Source: an uncultured Clostridia bacterium (GTDB taxonomy: Bacteria > Bacillota > Clostridia > Christensenellales > CAG-917). Taken from it: a DNA stretch of 44,130 nucleotides. Both the position numbers and the translations under genes were made by a program. Numbering within the stretch: the stretch's first letter is position 1; the number at the start of each line of letters is the position of its first letter. The DNA is taken from positions 1-44,130 of the forward strand of contig CALVNH010000009.1 of the NCBI GenBank assembly GCA_944349635.1, written 5' to 3'. A model generated the notes under the pieces. The model saw only the letters and a list, made by a program, of their open reading frames with translations, was not told the origin of the DNA and did no database searches. Of the stretch, positions 33,942-41,541 are shown piece after piece.

Positions 33942-34810
33942 TTTTCTCCGAAAGCCGCATTGATTGCCCCTGCGACAACGGCGGCGGCGGAATCCGCATA
34001 ATAGAGAATCTCTTTGGGCGCCACAACGAGATTGCCCAGCCTCTTTTCGGCAATTTCGTTGCGCAGGCGGTATTCGTCGCATTCAACCCCCGACGCACAC
34101 AGATAATCTTTCGCAAAATCGGAAAGCACGGTGCGCATGGAAAGCACGAGAGGCACCCCCACCGCGACTACCGGCACACCGAGAACGGAGCGGTCAATCC
34201 TCGGTTTGTCGCCGCCCACTCCGCTTGCGGGAGCAATTCCCGCAGTCGTGAGCTGAAACGACGTCCCCAATCTGGTTGCGGACGACGTGGCAAGCGAATC
34301 GACAACGATAACGCACGAGGGCTTGATTTTCATGCATACACCCTCCACCGTATCGGCTGTTTTTATTCCGGTGAGTCCCTCAACTCCCGCGGAAAAGCCG
34401 CAAAGTCTTACCTTGGCGCGCGGTCGCTTCGCCTCGCTGACGGGTGACACGTCAAGCATGTCAACCGTTCTTCGTCCAAGCGAATCGGCAGTCACGTTGT
34501 CGTTGCCGAGTCCGACGACAAGCACTTTGGAAGTCCTGCCCTGCACACCCACAAGTTCGACCAGCGTTTCCGCTATTCTGTTCTGCAACGTCCTGATTTT
34601 GGAAGAGCTTTCCAGCACCGCAGACGGACAATCGTACGTCACGTAAACGCCCTTTTCCTTGCCTGCTTTTTCCGCCAGTTCGGATTTGGTGAGATTGACA
34701 TAGCGCCTGACTATGCCGTACGACAGCGTGCTTTCGCGCGCCAGATTGCCCATAGAGCGTTTTTCCAGTGCGTCCACCGCCATATCCGAAACGAAATTAT
34801 CGAAATCCAC
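33935..34810 (-). CDS. gpr: Germination protease GPR (spore protease, family A25)
   Basis: GPR degrades small acid-soluble spore proteins during germination and is a marker of endospore formers. The 291-residue product has VVGLGNDNVTADSLGRRTVD (about 97-116) and IVVDSLATSSATRLGTSFQL, the conserved blocks that include the catalytic Asp residues, then GIAPASGVGG. It is somewhat shorter than Bacillus GPR (about 370 residues). The start is GTG without a Shine-Dalgarno. CATAATA directly upstream resembles the forespore sigma-F/G -10 (CATNNTA). It is divergent from rpsT, a common neighbour of gpr in Firmicutes. Confidence 0.94.
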   Translation of the reverse strand: MDFDNFVSDMAVDALEKRSMGNLARESTLSYGIVRRYVNLTKSELAEKAGKEKGVYVTYDCPSAVLESSSKIRTLQNRIAETLVELVGVQGRTSKVLVVGLGNDNVTADSLGRRTVDMLDVSPVSEAKRPRAKVRLCGFSAGVEGLTGIKTADTVEGVCMKIKPSCVIVVDSLATSSATRLGTSFQLTTAGIAPASGVGGDKPRIDRSVLGVPVVAVGVPLVLSMRTVLSDFAKDYLCASGVECDEYRLRNEIAEKRLGNLVVAPKEILYYADSAAAVVAGAINAAFGENH

Positions 34811-34813
34811 GCG

Positions 34814-34820
34814 TATATTA
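34814..34820 (-). promoter_or_regulatory. Candidate forespore-type -10 element for gpr
   Basis: On the minus strand CATAATA lies three bases before the GTG of gpr and fits the CATNNTA -10 of sigma-F/G. I see no good matching -35 at 17-18 bases. The placement this close to the start makes the promoter call uncertain. Confidence 0.2.
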
Positions 34821-34853
34821 TGCTCATTTTCTCAAAAAACACCACAAAAAGAG

Positions 34854-34882
34854 TTGCAACAATTTTTGCGATGTGATAAGAT
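34854..34882 (+). promoter_or_regulatory. Promoter for rpsT
   Basis: TTGCAA (34854-34859), a 17-base spacer and TAAGAT (34877-34882) lie about 40 bases before the rpsT start on the plus strand. Confidence 0.6.
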
Positions 34883-34923
34883 TACCTAGATATTTAATCA
34901 GTACCACGTACGAGGAGAAGAAT

Positions 34924-35193
34924 ATGCCGAATATTAAGTCCGCAAAAAAGAGAGTCCTGGTTTCCAAAAGAAGAAACGAGGAAAACGTCGCGAAGAAATC
35001 CCGCGTTAAGAATGCGATAAAGAAATACAACGCCGCCATCGAAGCCAAAGACGTTGCGCTTGCCGAGCAGCTTTTGTCGGAAACCGTTTCCATCATCGAC
35101 AAAGCCGCCGCAGACGGAGTTTATCACAAGAACACGGTCGCACGCAAAAAAGCAACTCTCTGCCGCGCACTCAGCGCCCTCAAAGCAGAATAA
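34924..35193 (+). CDS. rpsT: 30S ribosomal protein S20
   Basis: S20 is a small helical 16S rRNA-binding protein of the 30S subunit. The 89-residue product begins MPNIKSAKKRVLVSKRR, as S20 does, and continues with the KKSRVKNAIKKYNAAI helix and HKNTVARKKATLCRAL. The length is standard. GAGGAG precedes the ATG. It is monocistronic, with its own promoter and terminator. Confidence 0.98.
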   Translation: MPNIKSAKKRVLVSKRRNEENVAKKSRVKNAIKKYNAAIEAKDVALAEQLLSETVSIIDKAAADGVYHKNTVARKKATLCRALSALKAE

Positions 35194-35217
35194 AGCCGAC
35201 AAAATCGAATACGACGA

Positions 35218-35241
35218 CCGCCCTGCAAAGGGCGGCTTTTT
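35218..35241 (+). terminator. Terminator after rpsT
   Basis: CCGCCCT/AGGGCGG (35218-35224 with 35229-35235) has a 4-base loop, followed by C and five T. Confidence 0.85.
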
Positions 35242-35329
35242 CATATTCAGGTCAGGGGCTTCCGGGGTGCGGAGAACCGCCGTTTCCGACCTTTTCCCAC
35301 CGCGCCCGTCCGCACTCTCCGCCACATAT

Positions 35330-35357
35330 AAAAACGAAGCCGTACGGCTTCGTTTTT
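35330..35357. terminator. Bidirectional terminator after the S8 protease
   Basis: The palindrome of CGAAGCC and GGCTTCG around GTAC is extended by A5 on the left and T5 on the right. It lies about 80 bases after the protease stop on the minus strand. Confidence 0.85.
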
Positions 35358-35436
35358 CGTCGGCGCGTTTCTCGCCGTCACGTTACGCATGGATTGATTT
35401 CCCGATGATGCGCCATTCGGAAACCGACGTTTGCTT

Positions 35437-37281
35437 TTATCGTTCTTTCTCCTTCCACCCGTCGGCATAGCCGCGTTGCTTTTTCTTCTTTGCCGCAACC
35501 GCGGCGGCAATTCCGCCTGCAACGACAATCCCCAGCAAAACGTAACCCGTAATCTCCAAGCCCTTGTACAGCTTCTCTTTGTCAACGACTTCGACATTTA
35601 CCGTTACCGTGCTGTCGCTCATCGTGCCGTCCACGGAGTACGAAATCAGATAAGTGCCCTTTTTGTCGGGAGCGAAACGAAACTCTCTTCCCCTATGCAC
35701 CGCTTGTCCGTCAACGTACCACACCGCCTCCGCGTCGGGATTGAGCGCTGCGGAATTCTCGAAGCCGAAAACCACGGTTTCTCCCTTTACCGTATTGCAC
35801 GCCCCGTCGGTTATCTCCGTTTCGGAAACTATTTTCCAGGACGTTTCGAATTCGGCGTAAGTCACGGACAGAACCTGCGTCTCCGACGTCAGAAGCGGCG
35901 TCGAATCCGTCATTGCTCCGTACACCGACACCGTCACGGTGACGCTCTGCAAGGAATGCGGAGTCCACGACATAACCAGTCTCTTTCCGTAAACGGTGTA
36001 TGCAAGTCCGTCCAATACGTAATGCCATTCGTAAACCAGTCCTTCGTAGTCGTCGGAAGGCACAAGCGTTGCGGATAGTTCCACCCTGTTGGTCTCTCCG
36101 AAGACAAGCTCGGAAAGCGAAATTTCCGCTTTGAGTTCTTCGGGCGCAAGCTGCACGTTTCCGTTTGCGTCGATAACGAAATCTTCCGTCACGAGTCCCA
36201 ACGCGTCCAAGACGGGAAATTCCGTCTGATACGCCGTGAGCGTCGGACATTCAACCATATAGGAAGTGAACGCGTCGTAAGCCTTTGCCGCCGTGAAATC
36301 CCCGAGTACGCCGCTTGCGCGGTATCTGACTTCCAACAGCCCCACGGTAAATGCCGTCACGGGGGAAGCCATGCTGGTACCGGTCATGTTTTTGTAGCCG
36401 TTCACGGTTGCGGCGTTCGCGCTGAAAATGTCCGTACCGGGAGCGCAAACGTCGAAAAAGCTTCCGAAATTGGAAGACTCTCTCATTGTTTTTTCACCGC
36501 CTGACATTCCGTAGTTCATCACTCCGATGACGTTGTCGGAGGCGGCGGGATATGTCCGCACGTTTTTGCCGTCGTTCCCCGCGGCGGCAACGAAAACGGC
36601 TTTTTGCGCGTCGCTTTGCGTGACCAGTGAACTCCAACTCGTCGAGGTTGCGGCAAACGACATATTCACGACGTCGGCACCGTTTGAAAGAGCGAAATCC
36701 ACGGCTTCAATCACATCCGAAAGGCGGAAACTGTTCTGCTCCTTCCCGTTCTTGACTTCCGAGTAGCCCGCTCTTATCGGCATTATTTTTACGTAATCTT
36801 CCAAATCGAGAGCGCGTATCAGAGCGGCGACGATTCCCGCCACATGCGTACCGTGTCCGTCGTAACCGGCATCGGCTATGTCGTCGTTGTCGGAATATGT
36901 GTTTCTTCCCACTGTTTTCCCGTCGCCGTCGGTCAGCAACACTCCGTCGAAAAGCTCGTGGTCGGCGTTTATACCCGTATCGATGACAGCTATCACCACG
37001 GGGTCGGAAAGCAATTTCTCAAAAGAAAAAGCGTCGTCGGCCTTCCAGCCGTCCACGACGCCTTTCAATGAGTTTATGTTGAGATTGTCCGCGTCGAAGT
37101 GCCAGTCGTTCCGATACGCATCGTCGAGATAACTTTCGGGCAACGCCGCATACGCCGTGTCCGACCCGCAGACCGAAAACACCGCCGCGAAGCACAAAAC
37201 GAAACAAACCGCAACCGCCGTCATCAGCATTGCGCAACGTCTCATTTCGGTTTTTCCGCAACAGCGTCGAATGCCCGACAT
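35437..37281 (-). CDS. Membrane-anchored subtilisin-like serine protease (S8)
   Basis: This is a predicted surface protease. The 614-residue product has a signal peptide (hydrophobic about 18-45, ending near AYAA). The S8 domain follows, with the catalytic Asp in VIAVIDTGI (about 95-103), His in DGHGTHVAGI, the oxyanion Asn in VAAAGND and Ser in GTSMASP. About 230 residues of predicted beta/Ig-like sequence come next, then one C-terminal helix (about 577-597) and KKKK. The helix plus Lys-rich tail anchors it in the membrane without a sortase signal. There is no obvious inhibitor-type prodomain. It starts 18 bases after the alpha-CTD/WG gene, in the same operon. The first ATG is used; a second, 12 codons on, is possible. 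Confidence 0.92.
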   Translation of the reverse strand: MSGIRRCCGKTEMRRCAMLMTAVAVCFVLCFAAVFSVCGSDTAYAALPESYLDDAYRNDWHFDADNLNINSLKGVVDGWKADDAFSFEKLLSDPVVIAVIDTGINADHELFDGVLLTDGDGKTVGRNTYSDNDDIADAGYDGHGTHVAGIVAALIRALDLEDYVKIMPIRAGYSEVKNGKEQNSFRLSDVIEAVDFALSNGADVVNMSFAATSTSWSSLVTQSDAQKAVFVAAAGNDGKNVRTYPAASDNVIGVMNYGMSGGEKTMRESSNFGSFFDVCAPGTDIFSANAATVNGYKNMTGTSMASPVTAFTVGLLEVRYRASGVLGDFTAAKAYDAFTSYMVECPTLTAYQTEFPVLDALGLVTEDFVIDANGNVQLAPEELKAEISLSELVFGETNRVELSATLVPSDDYEGLVYEWHYVLDGLAYTVYGKRLVMSWTPHSLQSVTVTVSVYGAMTDSTPLLTSETQVLSVTYAEFETSWKIVSETEITDGACNTVKGETVVFGFENSAALNPDAEAVWYVDGQAVHRGREFRFAPDKKGTYLISYSVDGTMSDSTVTVNVEVVDKEKLYKGLEITGYVLLGIVVAGGIAAAVAAKKKKQRGYADGWKEKER

Positions 37282-37299
37282 CGTGCTACCTGCCGCAAA

Positions 37300-38217
37300 T
37301 CATATCCACTTGACGGAACCGTCTGGGAAAATGGTTCCCCACCTGCCGTCCTTCTTGACCTTGGCTTCCCCTTCTTCAAAGGCAGTCGCGGCGTCGTAAA
37401 TAAAAGGAATGACCTCTTCGTTCTGTTTGTCGATATACCCGCACTTGCCGTTTTTCACCACGCTTGCCAGCCCTTCGGAAAAACTCATAGCCGTTTCGTA
37501 CACGAAGGGAATCACGATTTCGTTTGCGGGGTTGATGTAGCCGCACTTCTCTTCGAGTTCGACGGAAGCAAGCCCGTCCTTGAAACAGAACACTTCGTCG
37601 TACATTGGCGGAATCACGGTTTTCATTCCGTCGTAAAAACCCCACTTTCCGCCTTTCTGAACCTTTCGCCACTCTTCGACGGGCAACGGTTCAGTAACCT
37701 TCGCAGGGCGTTCTTCCTTCTTGGGAGTCAGCTTCGCACCTTGCGCGTTGCCGCGACGCGCATTCCTGTCGTCGCGCGCCGAAGCCTTGTCACGCGTAAG
37801 CTGTTTGTCTCGCCTGTCGTCAGCGGCAACGTTGCCTTTTGCGGCAACGGAAGCCGAATCCGGCAAAAACTCCATGCCTTTGCCGGCAAGCAGACCTTTC
37901 AGTTCCAACAACATCTTTTTGTTGAAACCCTGCACCTTGAACATATCCTTTTCCGTGCGGGACACAAGGTCCGCAACGGTGCCGATTCTGTATTTGGAAA
38001 GCAGCGCCACCGTGTTTTCCGCAGCGCCCAGCTCCTTCACGGAAACCGCGGTTTTCTCCGCAGGATAACGCGAAACCGCCTGCGCCGAACCCGTGTGCCT
38101 GCGCTGTCTGTCGTTTCTTCCGCGGGAATTGTCCTGCGCGGCGTTGCGTTCGGCGGGAGTGCCGTCGGAAGCGGAGCTTTTCTTTTTGCCGCCGTAATGA
38201 AATTTTCTGTTAGCCAT
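37300..38217 (-). CDS. Fusion of an RNA polymerase alpha-CTD-like domain and WG repeats
   Basis: Function unknown; 305 residues. An Arg/Lys/Ser-rich N-terminus (1-50) precedes a helix-hairpin-helix segment (about 58-118: AVSVKELGAAENTVALL, RIGTVADLVSRTEKDM, GFNKKMLLELKGLL). This follows the pattern of the RNA polymerase alpha C-terminal domain. A basic linker (120-180) is followed by about three to four WG-type repeats (about 188-305: GKWGFYDG, KCGYINPANEIVIPFVY, GKCGYIDKQNEEVIPFIY, GRWGTIFPDG). No signal peptide is present, so it should be cytoplasmic. AAAGGT precedes the ATG at 38217. It lies upstream of the S8 protease and divergent from the SH3/propeller gene. Confidence 0.85.
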   Translation of the reverse strand: MANRKFHYGGKKKSSASDGTPAERNAAQDNSRGRNDRQRRHTGSAQAVSRYPAEKTAVSVKELGAAENTVALLSKYRIGTVADLVSRTEKDMFKVQGFNKKMLLELKGLLAGKGMEFLPDSASVAAKGNVAADDRRDKQLTRDKASARDDRNARRGNAQGAKLTPKKEERPAKVTEPLPVEEWRKVQKGGKWGFYDGMKTVIPPMYDEVFCFKDGLASVELEEKCGYINPANEIVIPFVYETAMSFSEGLASVVKNGKCGYIDKQNEEVIPFIYDAATAFEEGEAKVKKDGRWGTIFPDGSVKWI

Positions 38218-38234
38218 ATTTTTACCTTTGCAAC

Positions 38235-38263
38235 ATAATACCACATATTGAGTTATATATCAA
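38235..38263 (-). promoter_or_regulatory. Promoter for the alpha-CTD/WG gene and S8 protease
   Basis: On the minus strand TTGATA (38258-38263), a 17-base spacer and TATTAT (38235-38240), with a TG extension just upstream, form a strong sigma-A promoter. It is back-to-back with the promoter at 38279-38307. Confidence 0.65.
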
Positions 38264-38278
38264 CAGATTATCAAGTTA

Positions 38279-38307
38279 TTGACGAAACTGTACCCGCTCG
38301 CTATAAT
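38279..38307 (+). promoter_or_regulatory. Promoter for the SH3/propeller gene, predicted leaderless start
   Basis: TTGACG (38279-38284), a 17-base spacer and TATAAT (38302-38307) form a near-consensus promoter. The -10 ends six bases before the ATG at 38314, so the predicted start point is the A of the ATG. No Shine-Dalgarno is present. Confidence 0.7.
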
Positions 38308-38313
38308 GAATGT

Positions 38314-40698
38314 ATGAAAATTTTGTCGAAAAATTTGCGTTGGATAATTCCCTTCATACTGTTCGCCGCGGTGTTGGTCGCGGTGCTTTGTGCAGGAAGT
38401 CATACGGCGTACGCAGACAACTTCGACATCGTTTATCCCGACGACGGCTACTTTCCCGTCGACCGCGCGGGTTACGTCACCGCAACCAACGATTACATCG
38501 CCGTCTATGACGCAGAAAGACGAAACGTTCTCGTGACGGGCAAGCGCGATTTTCACCTCAACGCCTTCGCATACGAGAGCGTGAGCGGACTCTGGATTGC
38601 AAACGATACCCTGCTTTTGCGTTACGGAAAGACGGAATCCTCCTTTGTCAGCGTGGATATGAGTGCCGCGCTTCCCGCCTTTGCCGACGCCGACCTCTAC
38701 ACCCCCGAAAACATCTCTTACATCGTTTCCGACGGCACGCGCTTTTATGCGAAATCCGACACGGTGCTTGCCGTATATAACTCAAATCTCGAAGTTTATC
38801 GTGACAATATTACCCATTCAACCGCTCTTTCCGGCAAATTCGTGTTCGCCGCGGAAGGCTCGTCGCTCTATATTTTCGCTTTGGATTTCGGCGACAGGGA
38901 ATACTTTGTCTACAACATAGATTTGAACGAATCCGCACGCAATGAGTGCGAAATCACGCCCTATGCCGTGGCGGGCTCCGAAGGCGGAATTATCGCCAAC
39001 ACGGGTTCTTCGCTTGTCGTCGTCGACAAGCAGAAAGGCAAAGTTCTGTTCGACACCGGAATAACCTGCGACAAGGATTCCGCATTCACTTCCTTTGCAA
39101 ACAAGATATATTTTGTCAACTCCGACGGCGCGGTGGAAATCTACACCGTGAATTTTGAAACAGGTTCCGTCACCCTCACGGACACGCTTTCCATGCGCGG
39201 CAACGGCGAAGCGGGTTTCAACAGTCCCTCCGACGTCATCAAAAGCGGAAATACCGCGGTGATTGCCGACACGCTCAATCAAAGAATCGTGTTTGCCACG
39301 GGCAACAGTTTCTCCTCCGTGCAGACGACAGGCGACGCTCCTTTCCGTCTTGCCGAATATCCGTTCGGCGTTTACGCCGCTTCCGAACACACGATTTATT
39401 CCGTTACGCGCACTTCTGCGACTCCCATGCTCAGCTATGACGGCTCCGTGCGCGACATAATGTTCATCGACGGAGTGCTGTACGCTCTCACCGATTCTTC
39501 CCTGGATATGATAATAAACACCACTCCCGTATGTCTCGCCAAAGTAAAAGACGGAATCGCGGTGACGCGCGCGGAAGAGGGCTCCTGCATCTACGTTCTG
39601 ACGAAAACCGGCATTCTCACTCTGGACACGAAAGGCAAAGAAGTTCTCCCGGAGAGAAAATACGATTTCACCGACGCAACCGACTTTGCGGCGGATTATA
39701 CGGGCACTTTCTTCGTCGCTTTCAACGGCGACGACAAACAGAAGATATCCGTCATAAGCAACAATCCGTCTTCCCTCGCTCTCTCCCGCGACATCGTCAT
39801 AGAGTCCGACCTTGTCGACCCCGCCCCGCTCTCCGTGACACTCGACGGCAGCAAGGCACTGTTTGCATCTGCGTCCTGCTTCATCGGAAGCATCGAAGCC
39901 GGCGCCGTGGACAAGGAGCACTTCGCTCCTACGGAATCTCCCGTCCTGGACGAAACTTCGTCCGTTTCTTTTGCCAAACTCACGCAGGATTCCTTCCTGC
40001 TTTCCGAACCTCTACGCATCGACACAATGTCACCCGTTGCCGCCGATACCGTGGTGTTGGTGTTCGACGGGGCCTCTCGCGCCGACGGCTACACTTACGT
40101 TTATCTGCAAGGCAAACGGCAGTATGTCGAGACCTCTCTTCTGCAAGCCGTCACTCCGTCTCCCGTCAACAAACGCTTCACTCTTAAAGCGGGCGCGGAA
40201 AGGATTGCCTATCCTTCCTGCGACATAGCGCAAAGCGCGTCGGAAGACGCCGTCGTCACCGTCACGGATTACGCCGCAGGTCTCGACGGCGGAGTCTGGG
40301 CAAGAATCGACACAAACGGACAGCTTCTCTTTGTCCGCGTGTCCGACCTCGTGGAATATGTCGAAACCGTGCCGGAAAAGGAACGCATATTCGGCAGAGC
40401 CGTTTCCGACCGCGCGGGCGGCATCGTCAACGTCTACGCACTACCCGACTCGTCTTCGACCGTGGTGCTTGAAATCGTCGACGGCACACGCATGGAAATT
40501 CTCGACGAATCGGGCGAATTCTATTACGTCGAGACGGAAAACGCACGCGGCTACGTTCTGAAAGAACAGGTGGAACTCGAAGGGCTTACAACGGTGCAGA
40601 TAGTCTCCATTGTCCTTGCTGTCGCGGTGTTCGTCACGGGTGCGATAATATTCGTCTTCGTCTACGCCGCAAAGAAAAAAGAAAAAGAAAAAGCATAG
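38314..40698 (+). CDS. Large membrane-anchored surface protein, propeller-like with SH3-like domains
   Basis: The 794-residue product has a signal peptide (hydrophobic about 11-28, then AYADN). A long beta-repeat region (about 40-540) follows and reads like a propeller; one stretch, FNSPSDVIKSGNTAVIADTLNQ, is NHL-like if read in two parts. Two SH3-like segments come next (about 585-630 and 690-755, the latter with VNVYALPDSSSTVVLEI and GYVLKEQVE). The C-terminus is a membrane helix (about 764-787) and a Lys/Glu tail. It is predicted to sit outside the membrane and bind wall or polymer; no catalytic motif is seen. It is divergent from the alpha-CTD/WG-protease pair. The MKILSKN start fits a signal peptide better than the longer frame. 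Confidence 0.85.
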   Translation: MKILSKNLRWIIPFILFAAVLVAVLCAGSHTAYADNFDIVYPDDGYFPVDRAGYVTATNDYIAVYDAERRNVLVTGKRDFHLNAFAYESVSGLWIANDTLLLRYGKTESSFVSVDMSAALPAFADADLYTPENISYIVSDGTRFYAKSDTVLAVYNSNLEVYRDNITHSTALSGKFVFAAEGSSLYIFALDFGDREYFVYNIDLNESARNECEITPYAVAGSEGGIIANTGSSLVVVDKQKGKVLFDTGITCDKDSAFTSFANKIYFVNSDGAVEIYTVNFETGSVTLTDTLSMRGNGEAGFNSPSDVIKSGNTAVIADTLNQRIVFATGNSFSSVQTTGDAPFRLAEYPFGVYAASEHTIYSVTRTSATPMLSYDGSVRDIMFIDGVLYALTDSSLDMIINTTPVCLAKVKDGIAVTRAEEGSCIYVLTKTGILTLDTKGKEVLPERKYDFTDATDFAADYTGTFFVAFNGDDKQKISVISNNPSSLALSRDIVIESDLVDPAPLSVTLDGSKALFASASCFIGSIEAGAVDKEHFAPTESPVLDETSSVSFAKLTQDSFLLSEPLRIDTMSPVAADTVVLVFDGASRADGYTYVYLQGKRQYVETSLLQAVTPSPVNKRFTLKAGAERIAYPSCDIAQSASEDAVVTVTDYAAGLDGGVWARIDTNGQLLFVRVSDLVEYVETVPEKERIFGRAVSDRAGGIVNVYALPDSSSTVVLEIVDGTRMEILDESGEFYYVETENARGYVLKEQVELEGLTTVQIVSIVLAVAVFVTGAIIFVFVYAAKKKEKEKA

Positions 40699-40706
40699 CG
40701 AAAAGG

Positions 40707-40735
40707 TTGCAAAATTTCACGGCTTGCTATATAAT
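40707..40735 (+). promoter_or_regulatory. Promoter for tRNA-Pro
   Basis: TTGCAA (40707-40712), a 17-base spacer and TATAAT (40730-40735) form a strong sigma-A promoter 20 bases before the tRNA. It begins only nine bases after the stop of the upstream gene. Confidence 0.75.
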
Positions 40736-40755
40736 AATCCAGCAATCGGAAATAA

Positions 40756-40832
40756 CTGGGTGTGGCGCAGCTTGGTAGCGCGCTTGAATGGGGTTCAAGA
40801 GGCCGGAAGTTCAAATCTTCTCACCCAGACCA
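40756..40832 (+). tRNA. tRNA-Pro (anticodon GGG)
   Basis: The sequence folds as a standard 77-base tRNA with encoded CCA. The acceptor is CTGGGTG/CACCCAG, the D stem GCGC/GCGC and the anticodon stem CTTGA/TCAAG. The loop ATGGGGT has anticodon GGG. The T stem GGAAG/CTTCT surrounds TTCAAAT. The discriminator base is A. It reads CCC and CCU proline codons. Confidence 0.95.
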
Positions 40833-40835
40833 CGC

Positions 40836-40862
40836 AAAGCACGGCAGATGCCGTGCTTTTTT
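40836..40862 (+). terminator. Terminator after tRNA-Pro
   Basis: GCACGGC/GCCGTGC with a short loop is followed by six T, immediately after the CCA end of the tRNA. Confidence 0.9.
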
Positions 40863-41310
40863 GTTTTATCTAGGCAAAAATTCACCGAATTACGTTACCA
40901 TGTCTCCCCCACCGCTATTCCGCCGCGTTGTTTTACCGGAACTGCGACTAATCTTCGCAAAACTCAGATTACCACACCAACTGCTCCCGCTCCTTGCAAA
41001 TCTTATCACGTTATCACGAATGACGACACGTTTCACGCCTTTTCTGCTCAAGCACATTGCCCAGCAACAATTCTAAAATTACATCCACATCAGCTCACCA
41101 TTTTTTAACCACACTTCGACTTGGCACGCACACATAATATAATCGCATAATCCGAAAATCTTCCTGCCCTATTTTAACCTAATCAATTATGCAAAACTTT
41201 CACCTTTTACTTCTCACCGATATTTATTGTACAAAATTGATTTGTTATTCATTTTTTAAAACTATCATTAAAATAATATCTGAATAAATTTCTGATTTCA
41301 ACATTTATTC
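40863..41310. other. AT-rich gene-free stretch after tRNA-Pro
   Basis: About 450 bases of lower GC content than the preceding genes. No open frame has a ribosome site and no RNA is recognised. Composition changes soon after the tRNA terminator, consistent with the edge of an accessory segment. Confidence 0.5.
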
Positions 41311-41351
41311 GCTGATGTAGCTCAGGAGGTAGAGCGCTTCCTTACCAAGGT
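41311..41351 (+). pseudogene. Truncated tRNA-Thr-like 5' half with altered anticodon
   Basis: GCTGATG, TA, GCTC, a D loop with GGTA, GAGC and G follow tRNA-Thr(GGT) closely through the D arm. The anticodon stem-loop reads CTTCC, TTACCAA, GG, so the expected GGT is replaced by ACC, its reverse complement. Pairing stops after three base pairs. There is no variable loop, T arm or 3' acceptor (CATCAGC) downstream. It is therefore a remnant, not a working tRNA. Confidence 0.7.
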
Positions 41352-41541
41352 ACAACCCTAAACAAAAGGGGCATTGCCCGCCGCAACATACCCCTTCCAA
41401 ATCTCCAAAACACCACAATATCTTGTGCTTTTTCTTCCCCAAAATTTCTCTGGCAGTCAACCCTTTTCCCAATTTGACAGCCAAATACAGCCAATCAGAA
41501 AAATCCACATATTTTTAGACAGTTTTACAAAGAAAATTCCG
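41352..41541. other. Gene-free stretch after the tRNA remnant
   Basis: About 190 bases with no convincing gene. A minus-strand frame of 67 residues (41305-41508) contains CCGGQCPFC, but it reads through the tRNA remnant and has no ribosome site. It is not annotated. Confidence 0.4.

Noticed and set aside
41311-41351. Functional tRNA-Gly with anticodon ACC
   Set aside because: The anticodon loop would fit, but the stem fails after three pairs and the T arm and 3' acceptor are missing.
41305-41508. 67-residue minus-strand frame with CCGGQCPFC
   Set aside because: Its end is the reverse complement of the tRNA remnant (EALYLLSYIS pattern) and it has no ribosome site, so it is probably an artefact.
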